From Afipia sp. 1NLS2 (GTDB taxonomy: Bacteria; Pseudomonadota; Alphaproteobacteria; Rhizobiales; Xanthobacteraceae): 64,000 bases of DNA. Location: NCBI RefSeq assembly GCF_000178995.1, contig NZ_ADVZ01000005.1, forward strand, positions 248,001-312,000, written 5' to 3'. The translations under genes were made by a program, and so were the position numbers. The notes under the pieces were generated by a model, which searched no databases, was not told the origin of the DNA, and was given only the letters and a program-made list of their open reading frames with translations. Below are positions 9,986-18,560 of the stretch, piece by piece (the stretch's first letter is position 1; each line of letters starts with the position of its first letter).

Positions 9986-10723
9986 TTAGCGTTGATGCGT
10001 GCGAAGAAGAGTGTCCTTGGCCTCGTTGACTCGGGCCGCGAGGTACGTCGACCCCCCCTGGTCGGGATGCAGTTTCTTCATCAGCCCTCGATGAGCGCGG
10101 CTGATTTCATCGCGCCCCGCGCCTCGCTGCAGGCCAAGGATCTGATAAGCCTCCTCCGCCGTCATTTTGCCGCTCGCCGCCATGCGGCGATGCTGGCGAG
10201 CACCCCCTCCTGCCGCTGCGTCATGCGCGTCTTCACGCCATCCGGGAAACCGGCGGTCAAGATAACTTTCCAGAAGGGCCCGGCTCTGTTCGTCGAACCC
10301 GCGCGCCAGCCGCAGCAAATCCGCGAGAGCGAACTCGCCGAGCATCCGCCCCGCTTCGGCGCCGGCAATCACGCGCCCGTCAAGCGCACCGGTACGGCGG
10401 TCGAGCGTCAGCTCTATAAACTGGGATCGTATCTGGGCTTGCTGCCCGTCTGAGCGTACCGCCGAGCCGCCCCAGCCGAACTTCGAGGCGAGCTCCGCGC
10501 CGAGCGGCGCGTAGCCCAGCAACCCCAGCCCGAACAGACCGAGCGGAATCGCGACGACCAACTCGCCGCGCGCGCCGATCCAGGCGGCGAACGCCAACGC
10601 CAGCACACCGCCTATGCGCCGCACCAGCCGCGCCAGCAGTTTCGGATCGGCGGAACGGATGACGTTGAGCCCCATATAGACCAGGGCAAGCACAACGATT
10701 CCGGCAATAAGGCTGACCATCAA
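9986..10723 (-). CDS. Membrane-anchored DnaJ-domain protein
   Basis: The protein has 245 residues. Hydrophobic segments at about 1-20 and 39-70 anchor it in the membrane. The C-terminal 59 residues are a J domain: EEAYQILGLQRGAGRDEISR followed by KLHPDQGGS, with the HPD tripeptide needed to stimulate DnaK ATPase. Architecture with the J domain at the C-terminus resembles DjlA-type or TIM14-like membrane co-chaperones of alphaproteobacteria. Two consecutive ATG codons begin the frame, so the start is 10723 or 10720. Its stop lies about 170 nt from the carboxypeptidase terminator. Confidence 0.88.
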   Translation of the reverse strand: MMVSLIAGIVVLALVYMGLNVIRSADPKLLARLVRRIGGVLALAFAAWIGARGELVVAIPLGLFGLGLLGYAPLGAELASKFGWGGSAVRSDGQQAQIRSQFIELTLDRRTGALDGRVIAGAEAGRMLGEFALADLLRLARGFDEQSRALLESYLDRRFPGWREDAHDAAAGGGARQHRRMAASGKMTAEEAYQILGLQRGAGRDEISRAHRGLMKKLHPDQGGSTYLAARVNEAKDTLLRTHQR

Positions 10724-10780
10724 ATATCCGGCTGAATTTCAGGCGCGCGAGCGGCGCAAAGGGACGCGGAGCATCTTATA

Positions 10781-11683
10781 TCATTGCGCCGATTTCTTCG
10801 CCTGCGCGCCGGGCGGCGGCGGCACGTCGATCTTGTCGGTGTTGACCGGCGCAAGCTCGCTGTTCTTGTCCTTGTTCAGGAATTTCGACAGCGTGTCCTC
10901 GATGCTGAGCTTCAGGCCATCGGGACCGCGATCCGACATATCGGTGTGACGGTACTTGGTGTTGACGACCGTGACGTCCTTGCCGCCTGGCGGCACGACG
11001 CCGGCATCGGGAACGAACTCCGGATCTTTCGAGCGGAACGTCAATATTCTGAACGCGCCCTGCAGCGGCACGCGCAGATTGTCGAGCGTGATGACGTCCG
11101 CGACCATGCCGGGATGCTTTTCGGCGAAGTACATCGCGATGTCGCCGCCATTGGAATGGCCCACCAGGGTCAGATGCTTGTAGTTGGCATGCGGCTCGCG
11201 CTTGGCGACCTCGTGAATCGCAAACAGGATGTTGGCCATGCCGCGCTCATAGATCGGCTCGCGGCCGACATACGGTTCACCCTTCTTGGTGACGAGCGGC
11301 GCGTCACTCGCAAGATCGTGCTGGATCGAGATCGCGAGATAGCCGCGCCCGGCAAAGAAATTCGTCAGGAAGGAATATTCCGTGAAGCGGACGGTGTTGC
11401 CGTGATTGATGATGACGACCGGCATCGTGATCATCCCGGCATGGGCCCGCATCTCGACATCACGCCGCATCGCGATTTCCACCTCGACGGGACGTTGCCG
11501 GGTGCTGTCGTAGAGCGACAGCGTCTGATGGCTGATCCCCCACGTCACCGCCGCGAAATAAGCAGCCGTCACCAGCACGGCGACAATGGCCGTCGCGATG
11601 AGAATGCCCCGCGCGATGGGATGGTGCTTCGGGTGGAACCGAAAGCCCTCCCTTGTCTGGGGTGTGATGACCTCGGATGTCAT
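10781..11683 (-). CDS. Membrane-anchored alpha/beta hydrolase
   Basis: The protein has 300 residues from ATG 11683. One transmembrane segment near the N-terminus (GILIATAIVAVLVTAAYFAA) is followed by an alpha/beta-hydrolase domain. The oxyanion region is VVIINHGNTVRFTEY and the nucleophile elbow is GHSNGG. A late histidine (KYRHTD) could complete the triad. Substrate is unknown; the fold covers esterases, lipases and PAF-acetylhydrolase-like enzymes. The frame is open to 11725, but the start at 11683 removes an unlikely 14-residue extension. It faces panC divergently across about 225 nt with no clear gene. Confidence 0.8.
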   Translation of the reverse strand: MTSEVITPQTREGFRFHPKHHPIARGILIATAIVAVLVTAAYFAAVTWGISHQTLSLYDSTRQRPVEVEIAMRRDVEMRAHAGMITMPVVIINHGNTVRFTEYSFLTNFFAGRGYLAISIQHDLASDAPLVTKKGEPYVGREPIYERGMANILFAIHEVAKREPHANYKHLTLVGHSNGGDIAMYFAEKHPGMVADVITLDNLRVPLQGAFRILTFRSKDPEFVPDAGVVPPGGKDVTVVNTKYRHTDMSDRGPDGLKLSIEDTLSKFLNKDKNSELAPVNTDKIDVPPPPGAQAKKSAQ

Positions 11684-11908
11684 GTAAATAAGGTAATCAC
11701 GTTCAGGCGAGCAGCAAAGCCGCATCTGACGCCCTGAAAGCGTTCCCCAGCACCCGGAGCATGGCTCCCGGGAAATGGATTCTCCAGCAAAAGCATTGCG
11801 TTCCCTTTGTGGATATCTTCAAATCGCGATGGGCTGCGGTCGGCCAACATGCGTAAACCGCAGGCCAAGCACCACCGGATACCATCCGCGTTTCCCGCTC
11901 CTGTGTAG

Positions 11909-12766
11909 ATGAAGATGCCGCAGACCCCCGCCGTTGCCCGTACCCTGTCCACCTTGCAGCGAACCCTTGAAGGTCTGCGCAAGCGCAAAAGCACCGTCGC
12001 GCTCGTGCCCACCATGGGCGCGCTTCATGACGGTCATATTTCATTGGTCCGGCTGGCGAAGCGGCGCGCCGACAAGGTCGTGGTGTCGATCTTCGTCAAC
12101 CCGACGCAGTTCGCGCCGCATGAGGATTACGGCTCCTACCCACGCACCTGGAAGGCCGACGCGGTGAAGCTCGCCGCCGAGGGCGTCGACCTGATCTGGA
12201 ACCCCGACGCCAAGCTGATGTACCCAGAAGGTTTTGTCACCCGCATTCAGGTCGAAGGTCCGGCCACCGCCGGGCTTGAGGATCGCTTCCGTCCGCACTT
12301 CTTTGGCGGCGTCGCCACCGTGGTCGCCAAGCTGCTCGCACAGGTCAGGCCCGATGTCGCGATCTTCGGTGAGAAGGACTATCAGCAGTTGAAGGTCGTG
12401 ACGCAGATGGCGCGCGATCTCAATCTCGGCTCACGCATCGTCGGCGCGCCGATCATGCGCGAGCGCGACGGTCTCGCGATGTCGTCGCGCAACCTTTACC
12501 TCACGCCCGACCAGCGCAAGGCCGCGCCTGCATTGCACCGTTCGATGAAGGACGTGGTGCGGCGGCTGCGTCAGGGCGAGGATTTCGCCGCGACCCTTGC
12601 TGCCGGCGCGAAGCTGATCGGGGATGCCGGATTCAAGCTCGACTATCTCGAGGCGCGGCACGCCGAAACGCTCGCGCCGCTCACGCAGATCGGAGGCGCA
12701 CCCGCGCGCCTTCTGGCGGCGGCGACCATCGGCACCACGCGGCTGATCGACAATATGAAAATCTGA
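11909..12766 (+). CDS. panC: Pantoate--beta-alanine ligase (pantothenate synthetase)
   Basis: The protein has 285 residues, the usual length. It condenses pantoate with beta-alanine using ATP, the last step of pantothenate synthesis for coenzyme A. The ATP-binding HIGH-type motif [10 protein letters not shown] is at 34-43. [15 protein letters not shown] and MSSRNLYL are the other conserved blocks. panB, its usual partner, is not adjacent here. It converges on the DUF1489 gene. Confidence 0.98.
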   Translation: MKMPQTPAVARTLSTLQRTLEGLRKRKSTVALVPTMGALHDGHISLVRLAKRRADKVVVSIFVNPTQFAPHEDYGSYPRTWKADAVKLAAEGVDLIWNPDAKLMYPEGFVTRIQVEGPATAGLEDRFRPHFFGGVATVVAKLLAQVRPDVAIFGEKDYQQLKVVTQMARDLNLGSRIVGAPIMRERDGLAMSSRNLYLTPDQRKAAPALHRSMKDVVRRLRQGEDFAATLAAGAKLIGDAGFKLDYLEARHAETLAPLTQIGGAPARLLAAATIGTTRLIDNMKI

Positions 12767-12779
12767 AGCGCGCGGCCGC

Positions 12780-13217
12780 TCAGAGCAGCCCAAGTTCGCG
12801 CAATTCCTTGCGCATCGGCTCCGGCATGTCGGCAAGACCCTGTGGCGAGCCGCGCAGATCGGGCGGCACGCTTTTCGCGTCGAGATAGCGCCAGCCTTGA
12901 AACGCGCGCATCGGGCGCGGCGACACCGGCACAAGCTTGGTTTCCATCACCAACCGGCAACGCCCGATGCCGTCCTTGTCGCGGAACGGCTCGATCGCGA
13001 TCAGTTTCTGCCGCGCGGCGATCTCACCCTTGATGACCCAGTAGATCGAACCGCCGTCGAGCAGTTCGGCATCGCGCTTGGGTGTCATTCGCGTCACATG
13101 GATATGGCGGGCCTGCTTGCCCTTGGCGCGATTAGCCTTCGCGCGCTCGTCGATCCAATCCTTCAAATCGCGAAACGATGTCGAGCCGACGGAGAGTTTG
13201 ACCAGATGTAACGGCAT
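12780..13217 (-). CDS. DUF1489 family protein
   Basis: The protein has 145 residues and matches the alphaproteobacterial DUF1489 pattern: LHLVKLSVGSTSFRDLKDW at the N-terminus, then HVTRMTPKRDAELLDGGSIY and WVIKGEIAARQKLI, and the end MRKELRELGLL. No function is established for this family. No signal peptide or membrane segment is seen, so it is likely cytosolic. It converges on panC with a 13-base gap. Confidence 0.9.
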   Translation of the reverse strand: MPLHLVKLSVGSTSFRDLKDWIDERAKANRAKGKQARHIHVTRMTPKRDAELLDGGSIYWVIKGEIAARQKLIAIEPFRDKDGIGRCRLVMETKLVPVSPRPMRAFQGWRYLDAKSVPPDLRGSPQGLADMPEPMRKELRELGLL

Positions 13218-13288
13218 GATCTTCGAAAATAGGCCCCTTTCGGAGATAGGCCCGATGGCCCCACTCTCGCAACGCCTGCCTGCGAGTT

Positions 13289-14203
13289 TTACCGATTATT
13301 CTCAGACGCGGGTGCGGCTGCCGGAGCCGAGGGCGCGGCCGCCGCAGGCGGCGTCAACGAGCGCGGATGCGAAGGAGCCGGTTTCTTGGCCGCCGCCTTG
13401 GGCGCTGCGTGCGCGGGCTCGGCAGGCTTCGTCGGAACCGAGGACGTTGCGGGCTCCGGTGCCATGATGCTGATCGGCGGAATCGAGGCTGAACTCGGGA
13501 AATCACCGGACACCGGCTTGCCGGTCGGCCGTTCCGGCTCAATCGGTGGCACCACGCCGGCTACCGGCGCCAAGGACTGCCCCCAGACCGGTGCGTGCTT
13601 GGCCACCAGACCGTCATAGACGCGCTCGTTCATGTTGTTGGCGATCTGCGCGGTGTTGGTGAGGGAGGCGAAGAACGCGCATTTCGACAGCGTGCACTCG
13701 TCCCGCGTCGCAAGCACATGGGCCACGATGCCGAAGCGGTCGCGCTCCACGGCGCGGCGCAGCGCGCGCAAGGATGGTGTCATCACCTTGTTCGCGGAAG
13801 CCACATCGCCATAGGATTCAAGACGGGAAATCTGCGCGGCCGTGTAGGAAACGGCGGCTGCGGTCGCCTCCGCCGAGGCAAACACGGCGCGCTCGCAACC
13901 CGTCTCGACGACTTCACCTGCCAGTTCATCCAGACATGCCAGTGCAGGCAAGGACGCGAAATCCGCCGGAGCCGCGACGGAGACAGACTGTTGCTGGGTG
14001 GAGGAATCATGCGCCAGCATCGTTGCGGCAAAGCCTGCTGCCAGCAGCGCCAGCACCACGAACGCGCAGATGGCGAACGTCCGGCTGGAGCGGACCAGCA
14101 TCACGACAAGCGCAACGGCAAACAGCGCCACCGCGGCGGCGATGAGCACCACCGGAAGATTTGACGAAAGATCGGAAAGGCTGGCGGCGAAAGCCCGGTT
14201 CAT
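13289..14203 (-). CDS. Hypothetical membrane protein with Pro/Ala-rich C-terminus
   Basis: The protein has 304 residues. Two hydrophobic segments occur near residues 15-37 and 42-64 (VVLIAAAVALFAVALVVMLV and AICAFVVLALLAAGFAATML). A soluble helical domain follows with a conserved-looking CLDELAGEVVETGCERAVF patch and two further cysteines in DECTLSKC. The last 80 residues are low-complexity Pro/Ala/Glu, as in proteins that span the periplasm. I do not recognise the family. Upstream lies a small TTG-start gene on the same strand, 85 nt away. Confidence 0.65.
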   Translation of the reverse strand: MNRAFAASLSDLSSNLPVVLIAAAVALFAVALVVMLVRSSRTFAICAFVVLALLAAGFAATMLAHDSSTQQQSVSVAAPADFASLPALACLDELAGEVVETGCERAVFASAEATAAAVSYTAAQISRLESYGDVASANKVMTPSLRALRRAVERDRFGIVAHVLATRDECTLSKCAFFASLTNTAQIANNMNERVYDGLVAKHAPVWGQSLAPVAGVVPPIEPERPTGKPVSGDFPSSASIPPISIMAPEPATSSVPTKPAEPAHAAPKAAAKKPAPSHPRSLTPPAAAAPSAPAAAPASENNR

Positions 14204-14288
14204 CCGCGGTTACCTCACTTGTTCCGCTTTGCGGGAAACGCGCCGGGCACAAAAACGGGGCCGCAAAGGGCGGCTCCGGAAGCAGATA

Positions 14289-14480
14289 TCAAGCGCCTGC
14301 GAGCTGGCTCTCACGCGCCACGCGCTCGAACGCCTCGGTCGAGCTTTTGATGCGATACTGGCAGTCGTCGCCATCGGTCGGCAGCAAACGGATCACTTCA
14401 TAGGTGCCGCTCGCTGCGGGACGCGACACGTTGCTGGCCGTGAAATAGACCGTCTCTCCAATGCCGAACTTGTGCTTCAA
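14289..14480 (-). CDS. Small conserved-looking hypothetical protein (TTG start)
   Basis: The protein has 63 residues and a probable TTG start at 14480, preceded by GGAG seven bases upstream. The sequence (KFGIGETVYFTASNVSR, then TYEVIRLLPTDGDDCQYRIK) looks like a compact beta-rich domain with a helical tail (STEAFERVARESQLAGA). No signal peptide or membrane segment. Similar short proteins are common in Bradyrhizobiaceae, but I cannot assign a function. Confidence 0.6.
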   Translation of the reverse strand: MKHKFGIGETVYFTASNVSRPAASGTYEVIRLLPTDGDDCQYRIKSSTEAFERVARESQLAGA

Positions 14481-14748
14481 CGCTCTGCTCCATCACTCGA
14501 AACGCAAACTGCCGCCCCTACAAAAGACCGGCGGCAGGTTCTGATGATTGGAGACTGTATAGCATGCGGGTGCATCTTTTGCCAGACAAAGGACGCATGG
14601 CAAGTACGCCAATATTGCAATCTTTTCAGTAAGATAAGTAAACGGAAGCAGGCTGCGGAGAATCAAGGTATTAAAATGCCACCTGTTATTCAGTTGTTAC
14701 TTCAATGACTTGCATGATTTCCTGTATCCCCGCCTCTGGTTCCTGCCA

Positions 14749-15405
14749 CTAATCGGCCTCAAAACGCTCGATCACAAGGGTTTCCGCCAGCGCCTGAGCG
14801 GTCCATTCCGCGAAGGCCGGGTGTGCGAGCATGGCTTCCATGTATTCGCGCACCGGTTGTGACACCTCGATGGCGTAAGTTCGGAATCGGTGAACCACGG
14901 GGGCATACATCGCATCCGCCGCAGTGAAGGTTCCGAACAGGAACGGTCCCGCCTTCCCGTAACGCCGGCGGCAACTGGTCCAGATCTCCTGGACGCGGGC
15001 GATGTTCTCCCGCGCCTCGTCCGATAATGCCTTGGCGCGGATCGGGCGATGGATGTTCATGCCGCATTCCCGGCGCAGCGCACCGAAGCCGCCATGCATC
15101 TCCGCGCTGATGGCACGGGCATGAGCGCGCGCAGCCGAATCCTGCGGCCAGAGCTGCGCCTGCGGAAATTTCTCGGCCAGATATTCGATGATCGCGATCG
15201 AATCCCACACGGTCACGTCGCCATCGGTCAGCACCGGCACCTTTCCGGCGGGCGACACATCGAGAATGCGCCGCTTGTCGTCCGCACCGGCGTAAATCGG
15301 GATCAACACTTCCTCGAAGGGAATGTTCGCGGCCTTCATCGCGAGCCATGGCCGGAACGACCACGACGAATAATTCTTGTTGCCGATGTAAAGCGTCAGA
15401 TCCAT
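14749..15405 (-). CDS. Glutathione S-transferase family protein
   Basis: The protein has 218 residues from ATG 15405, which has AGGAG seven bases upstream. The N-terminal thioredoxin-like domain shows LYIGNKNYSSWSFRPWLA with candidate catalytic serines, then GKVPVLTDGDVTVWDSIAI, the cis-proline and glutathione gamma-glutamyl contact region. The C-terminal domain is all-helical. It probably conjugates or isomerises small electrophiles with glutathione; the substrate is unknown. The longer frame to 15435 was rejected because the Shine-Dalgarno favours 15405. Confidence 0.9.
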   Translation of the reverse strand: MDLTLYIGNKNYSSWSFRPWLAMKAANIPFEEVLIPIYAGADDKRRILDVSPAGKVPVLTDGDVTVWDSIAIIEYLAEKFPQAQLWPQDSAARAHARAISAEMHGGFGALRRECGMNIHRPIRAKALSDEARENIARVQEIWTSCRRRYGKAGPFLFGTFTAADAMYAPVVHRFRTYAIEVSQPVREYMEAMLAHPAFAEWTAQALAETLVIERFEAD

Positions 15406-15524
15406 GTGCTGCTCCTGCGCCGCCGACTGTGCCACGCCGCCTCTTTCACTCCAACATCCAATCCGTCAACACCCCGCCGCCCCTTGCCCGCAGCTGCCCG
15501 ATGCGGCAAGGCAAGGTCATGTTC

Positions 15525-15806
15525 ATGTCCGATTCGCCTGCCCCCGCTTCTTCCGCATCCGCCCTTCCGCTCGAAGACGCCATCCTCGCCACGCTCGCGC
15601 GCGCGGAGCGTAAAACGCTCGGCGCACCGGAGATCGCCCACGCCATCGCCGAGGGGCGCGACTGGCACGCGCTGCTTGCGCCGATCCGCCGCGCGGCGGT
15701 CGCACTCGCGCAATCCGGACGCCTCGTGATCTATCGTCACGGCAAGCCTGTCGATCCGAACGATTTTCGCGGCGTCTATCGCCTTGGATTGCCGCGGCAG
15801 GACTGA
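15525..15806 (+). CDS. DUF3253 family protein
   Basis: The protein has 93 residues. The sequence LEDAILATLARAERKTLGAP, IAHAIAEGRDWHALLAPIRR and LVIYRHGKPVDPNDFRGVYR matches the DUF3253 family, a winged-helix-like small domain with no known role. Three ATGs are possible; 15525 has AAGG eight bases upstream and is preferred over 15519. It is divergent from the GST gene. Confidence 0.8.
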   Translation: MSDSPAPASSASALPLEDAILATLARAERKTLGAPEIAHAIAEGRDWHALLAPIRRAAVALAQSGRLVIYRHGKPVDPNDFRGVYRLGLPRQD

Positions 15807-15939
15807 GCATCGTGGCCGCGATGCTGCAGGCGTGTGGATATGATGTATCCTGCGGAACATTGCTTCTGCTTTCTCCTGTTCCTTCGGAACATGCTTCTCC
15901 GGATGAGGTTGGGGGCCTGTTGAAACCAGGAGACTCCTC

Positions 15940-16215
15940 ATGAAGAAGATTCTGCTTGCCGGTGCATGCGTGCTTGCTATGTCCGCAACCGCGATGGCGC
16001 AATCATCGACGACGGATGGGTCGTCGACCATGCATAAGAACAGCAATACGATGATGAAGAAGAATACCATGAAGCCGGGCCCGAACGCCGCGACCACCGG
16101 CTCGTCGATGGATTCCAAGCGTGGCGTCCCCGGCAACAACACCGCGGGCGGCGACGCATCGCAGTCGAATCCGAAATCGACCGCACCGGGCGCAGCCAAG
16201 GCTGGCGGCGGCTAA
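15940..16215 (+). CDS. Small secreted low-complexity protein
   Basis: The protein has 91 residues. Residues 1-21 are a clear signal peptide (KKILLAGACVLAMSATAMA). The mature part is Ser, Thr, Asn, Met and Gly-rich without predicted domains. A strong AGGAG precedes the ATG. Many Bradyrhizobiaceae encode such short exported proteins of unknown function. A hairpin terminator follows directly. Confidence 0.75.
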   Translation: MKKILLAGACVLAMSATAMAQSSTTDGSSTMHKNSNTMMKKNTMKPGPNAATTGSSMDSKRGVPGNNTAGGDASQSNPKSTAPGAAKAGGG

Positions 16216-16233
16216 ACGAACCAATCAATCGTC

Positions 16234-16265
16234 AGATACCCGTCTGTTATCGCAGGCGGGTATCT
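16234..16265. terminator. Hairpin between convergent genes
   Basis: AGATACCCG and CGGGTATCT form a 9-bp stem with a 14-base internal part that can pair further. It separates the small secreted protein gene (+) from the ydcF-like gene (-). The T-run is weak, so efficiency is uncertain. Confidence 0.6.
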
Positions 16266-16284
16266 GCGTTTGAAGATACAAGGA

Positions 16285-17079
16285 TTACGGCGCGGGAAAC
16301 CACTCGCGGGTGCGCCCGGCGAGCCTGTAACCGATAAGCCCGACCCATTCGTGAACTGCGGTGTCGAGCCGCCCAAGTCCACCACTCAATGTGAGAAACG
16401 GCCGCTCCGCATCGACCCAGCCGCGCGTGCGCCAATCCACCGGATAGGCTTCCACATTGAATCCGGCCGCGCGGAAAACACCCATCGCGCGCGGCATGTG
16501 ATAGGCCGATGTCACCAGCAGCAATCGTTCCCCCGCGACGGGATGAATGAGCGGCCGCGTGAACTCCGCGTTCTCGTAAGTGGTGCGGGAGCGCCCTTCC
16601 ATCACGATCCGGTCGTCCGCGACACCAAGATCTTCGAGAAACTTGCGGCCCACCTCCGCCTCGGTCGAGAGCGGATGAAACGGATTGGCATTGCCGCCGC
16701 TCAGGACGATCTTCGCATTCGGAAAGCGACGCGCGAGCACGGCGGCCGCCGTCATCCGCTCCGCCGACGAATTCATTTCCGGCGCGCCGCGCACCGCCGT
16801 CAGATCCGGGTTGATCGCACCGCCGAGCACGATGATGCCGTCGGGCGCCCGCCCGCTCTCCTGCCAGGCGGGAAATCGCTCCGACAATGTCAGCAGCAGC
16901 ACATTTCCGAGCGGCGAATACCCGCACACCAGCAGCAGCAGGATTCCCGCCGCGCCGATACGAACACCCGCCTTCCGCCACCGCGTCAGCGACAGCATCA
17001 CGCCGATCAGGCAGACCGTCGCGATAAGGTTGGAAGGCGTGATGAGGAATCCGAAGATTTTCGAGGCGAGATAGACCAT
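16285..17079 (-). CDS. YdcF/ElyC family membrane protein (DUF218)
   Basis: The protein has 264 residues. Two N-terminal membrane segments (FGFLITPSNLIATVCLIGVM and IGAAGILLLLVCGYSPLG) are followed by the DUF218 domain: IIVLGGAINPD, VLARRFPNAKIVLSGGNANP, then DRIVMEGRSRTTYENAEF and LLVTSAYHMPRAMGVFRAAG. ElyC-type members are linked to lipid carrier recycling and peptidoglycan synthesis; others have SAM-binding folds. The exact role is unknown. It is a single gene. Confidence 0.9.
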   Translation of the reverse strand: MVYLASKIFGFLITPSNLIATVCLIGVMLSLTRWRKAGVRIGAAGILLLLVCGYSPLGNVLLLTLSERFPAWQESGRAPDGIIVLGGAINPDLTAVRGAPEMNSSAERMTAAAVLARRFPNAKIVLSGGNANPFHPLSTEAEVGRKFLEDLGVADDRIVMEGRSRTTYENAEFTRPLIHPVAGERLLLVTSAYHMPRAMGVFRAAGFNVEAYPVDWRTRGWVDAERPFLTLSGGLGRLDTAVHEWVGLIGYRLAGRTREWFPAP

Positions 17080-17134
17080 CGCCCGCTTATAGCCATTCGG
17101 ATGCGACCGCCTAAAGTCTTTTTATCGTGACTTG

Positions 17135-17950
17135 TTAGTCCCACTGGGGCGCGAAGCCGAAATCGGTGATGCGCCCCTCACGCGACCCCATCGCGAACAG
17201 CGCGGCCATGTCGTCATCACTCAGGGTAAAATCGAACACATCGATATTTTCCGACAATCGCTCGATCTTCGAGGTCCGCGGAATGGCGACGACATTCTGC
17301 TGAACCAGCCACCGCAGGCAGATTTGCGCGGGCGACTTGCCATAACGACGACCGATCTCAATCAGTGTCTCATCGCTCTTGACACGGCCCTTCGCAATCG
17401 GGCTGTAGGCGATCACCGCAAGGTCATGCGCGCGGCACGCCTCGATCACCTTGGTCTGGTCGAGATAGGGATGGTACTCGACCTGATCGCACACCAGCGG
17501 CTCGGCGCTGAGCGCCAGCGCCTGCTCCATCAATGCCACGGTGAAATTGGACAGGCCGATATGACGCGTGAGACCAAGCTCCTTGACCCGCGCCAGCGCA
17601 CCGAGCGTCTCCACCAAGGGCACTTGCGGATTGGGCCAGTGCAGCAGCAACAGGTCGATCTCCGAGCGCAGCCGCGACACGCTGTCCTTGACCGAGCGCA
17701 CCAGTTCGTTCGGCGCGAAATGCGTGGTCCAGACTTTCGTGATCAGGAAGACTTCATTGCGCGGCACACCGGAGAGGCGGATGCCGTCGCCGACCTCGCG
17801 CTCGTTTTCATAAACCTGCGCGGTGTCGACAAGGCGATAGCCGAGCCGCAGCGCCTGCTCTACCGCCCGCGAGCAATCGCGCCCCTCCATTTCCCAGGTG
17901 CCCAGCCCCAGGATCGGTATCCGCGCTCCACCTGCTTCGACGAATTGCAT
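17135..17950 (-). CDS. Aldo/keto reductase
   Basis: The protein has 271 residues and an (alpha/beta)8 barrel pattern. The catalytic set is visible: D and Y in VDTAQVYENE, K in LITKVWTTHF, and H in LLLLHWPNP. The NADPH-binding end shows AIPRTSKIERLSEN. It reduces carbonyls to alcohols with NADPH, possibly 2,5-diketo-D-gluconate-like or methylglyoxal substrates; not determinable. It lies 70 nt after an XRE regulator gene on the same strand, which may share its transcript. Confidence 0.93.
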   Translation of the reverse strand: MQFVEAGGARIPILGLGTWEMEGRDCSRAVEQALRLGYRLVDTAQVYENEREVGDGIRLSGVPRNEVFLITKVWTTHFAPNELVRSVKDSVSRLRSEIDLLLLHWPNPQVPLVETLGALARVKELGLTRHIGLSNFTVALMEQALALSAEPLVCDQVEYHPYLDQTKVIEACRAHDLAVIAYSPIAKGRVKSDETLIEIGRRYGKSPAQICLRWLVQQNVVAIPRTSKIERLSENIDVFDFTLSDDDMAALFAMGSREGRITDFGFAPQWD

Positions 17951-18019
17951 GACGGCTCCTGCAACTTCGCAGCATACGATAGAAATGTGGGGGCGTTCCC
18001 GGTGGAACGCAATTCGCGA

Positions 18020-18337
18020 TCAGGTGCGCGGACCGTTAGCCGCAAGTGCGGCGAACACCATGTCCGGCGCATGGGCGATCACAGCCAGAAGCGCCCGCGC
18101 CGGCCCGCGCGGCGAGCGTTTGCCCTGCTCCCAGTTGCGAATGGTCTCGATCGGCACGCATAATTTGGTGGCGAATTCGGCCTGCGTCAGCTTGGCCCGC
18201 ATCCGCAGTTCGCGCACATGTGGCGTCGCGCCCGCCTCGGAATCGATTGCGGAAACGGCTCCCGCGACAAACGGGGCTTCCCGGCCGTCGACCACTTCGA
18301 CGATCCGTCCATCCGCTTTCAGCCGCAACCGCTTCAT
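18020..18337 (-). CDS. XRE-family helix-turn-helix protein (NadS/HigA-like)
   Basis: The protein has 105 residues from ATG 18337 (an ATG at 18349 adds four). A short basic N-terminal part is followed by an HTH: LTQAEFATKLCVPIETIRNW then EQGKRSPRGPARALL, as in antitoxin-like transcription regulators. No toxin gene is next to it; the adjacent upstream space carries a perfect CtrA box. It may regulate itself or the following aldo/keto reductase gene. DNA target unknown. Confidence 0.85.
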   Translation of the reverse strand: MKRLRLKADGRIVEVVDGREAPFVAGAVSAIDSEAGATPHVRELRMRAKLTQAEFATKLCVPIETIRNWEQGKRSPRGPARALLAVIAHAPDMVFAALAANGPRT

Positions 18338-18386
18338 CTTCCATCCCATGAGGGGTTCAGGATCGCCTATGGTCGGCCCTTTATGG

Positions 18387-18401
18387 TTAAGGCCGGGTTA
18401 A
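18387..18401. promoter_or_regulatory. Perfect CtrA-type box (TTAA-N7-TTAA)
   Basis: TTAAGGCCGGGTTAA matches the full consensus for the cell-cycle response regulator CtrA. It lies 50 nt upstream of the XRE-gene start on the minus strand and 160 nt before the deacetylase start on the plus strand. Binding itself is inferred. Confidence 0.6.
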
Positions 18402-18560
18402 ATTATTACCGAACCAAGGCCGCGCCGCTGCCCGGAGCATTCCCGCCATGCACGACGAAAATCCGCATTGCACCCGGGGTTCCGCCGCAATACGCCATCG
18501 GCACGGTCCAGGGGCGCAATCCCGCGCAGGCAGCAGACCCGCGATTTCCGGTGCAGGCAG

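Noticed and set aside
11684-11908. Possible short minus-strand peptide (about 38 residues, MLLLENPFPG...) upstream of the hydrolase gene
   Set aside because: A plausible Shine-Dalgarno exists but the peptide has no recognised family and ends inside the start region of the hydrolase gene.
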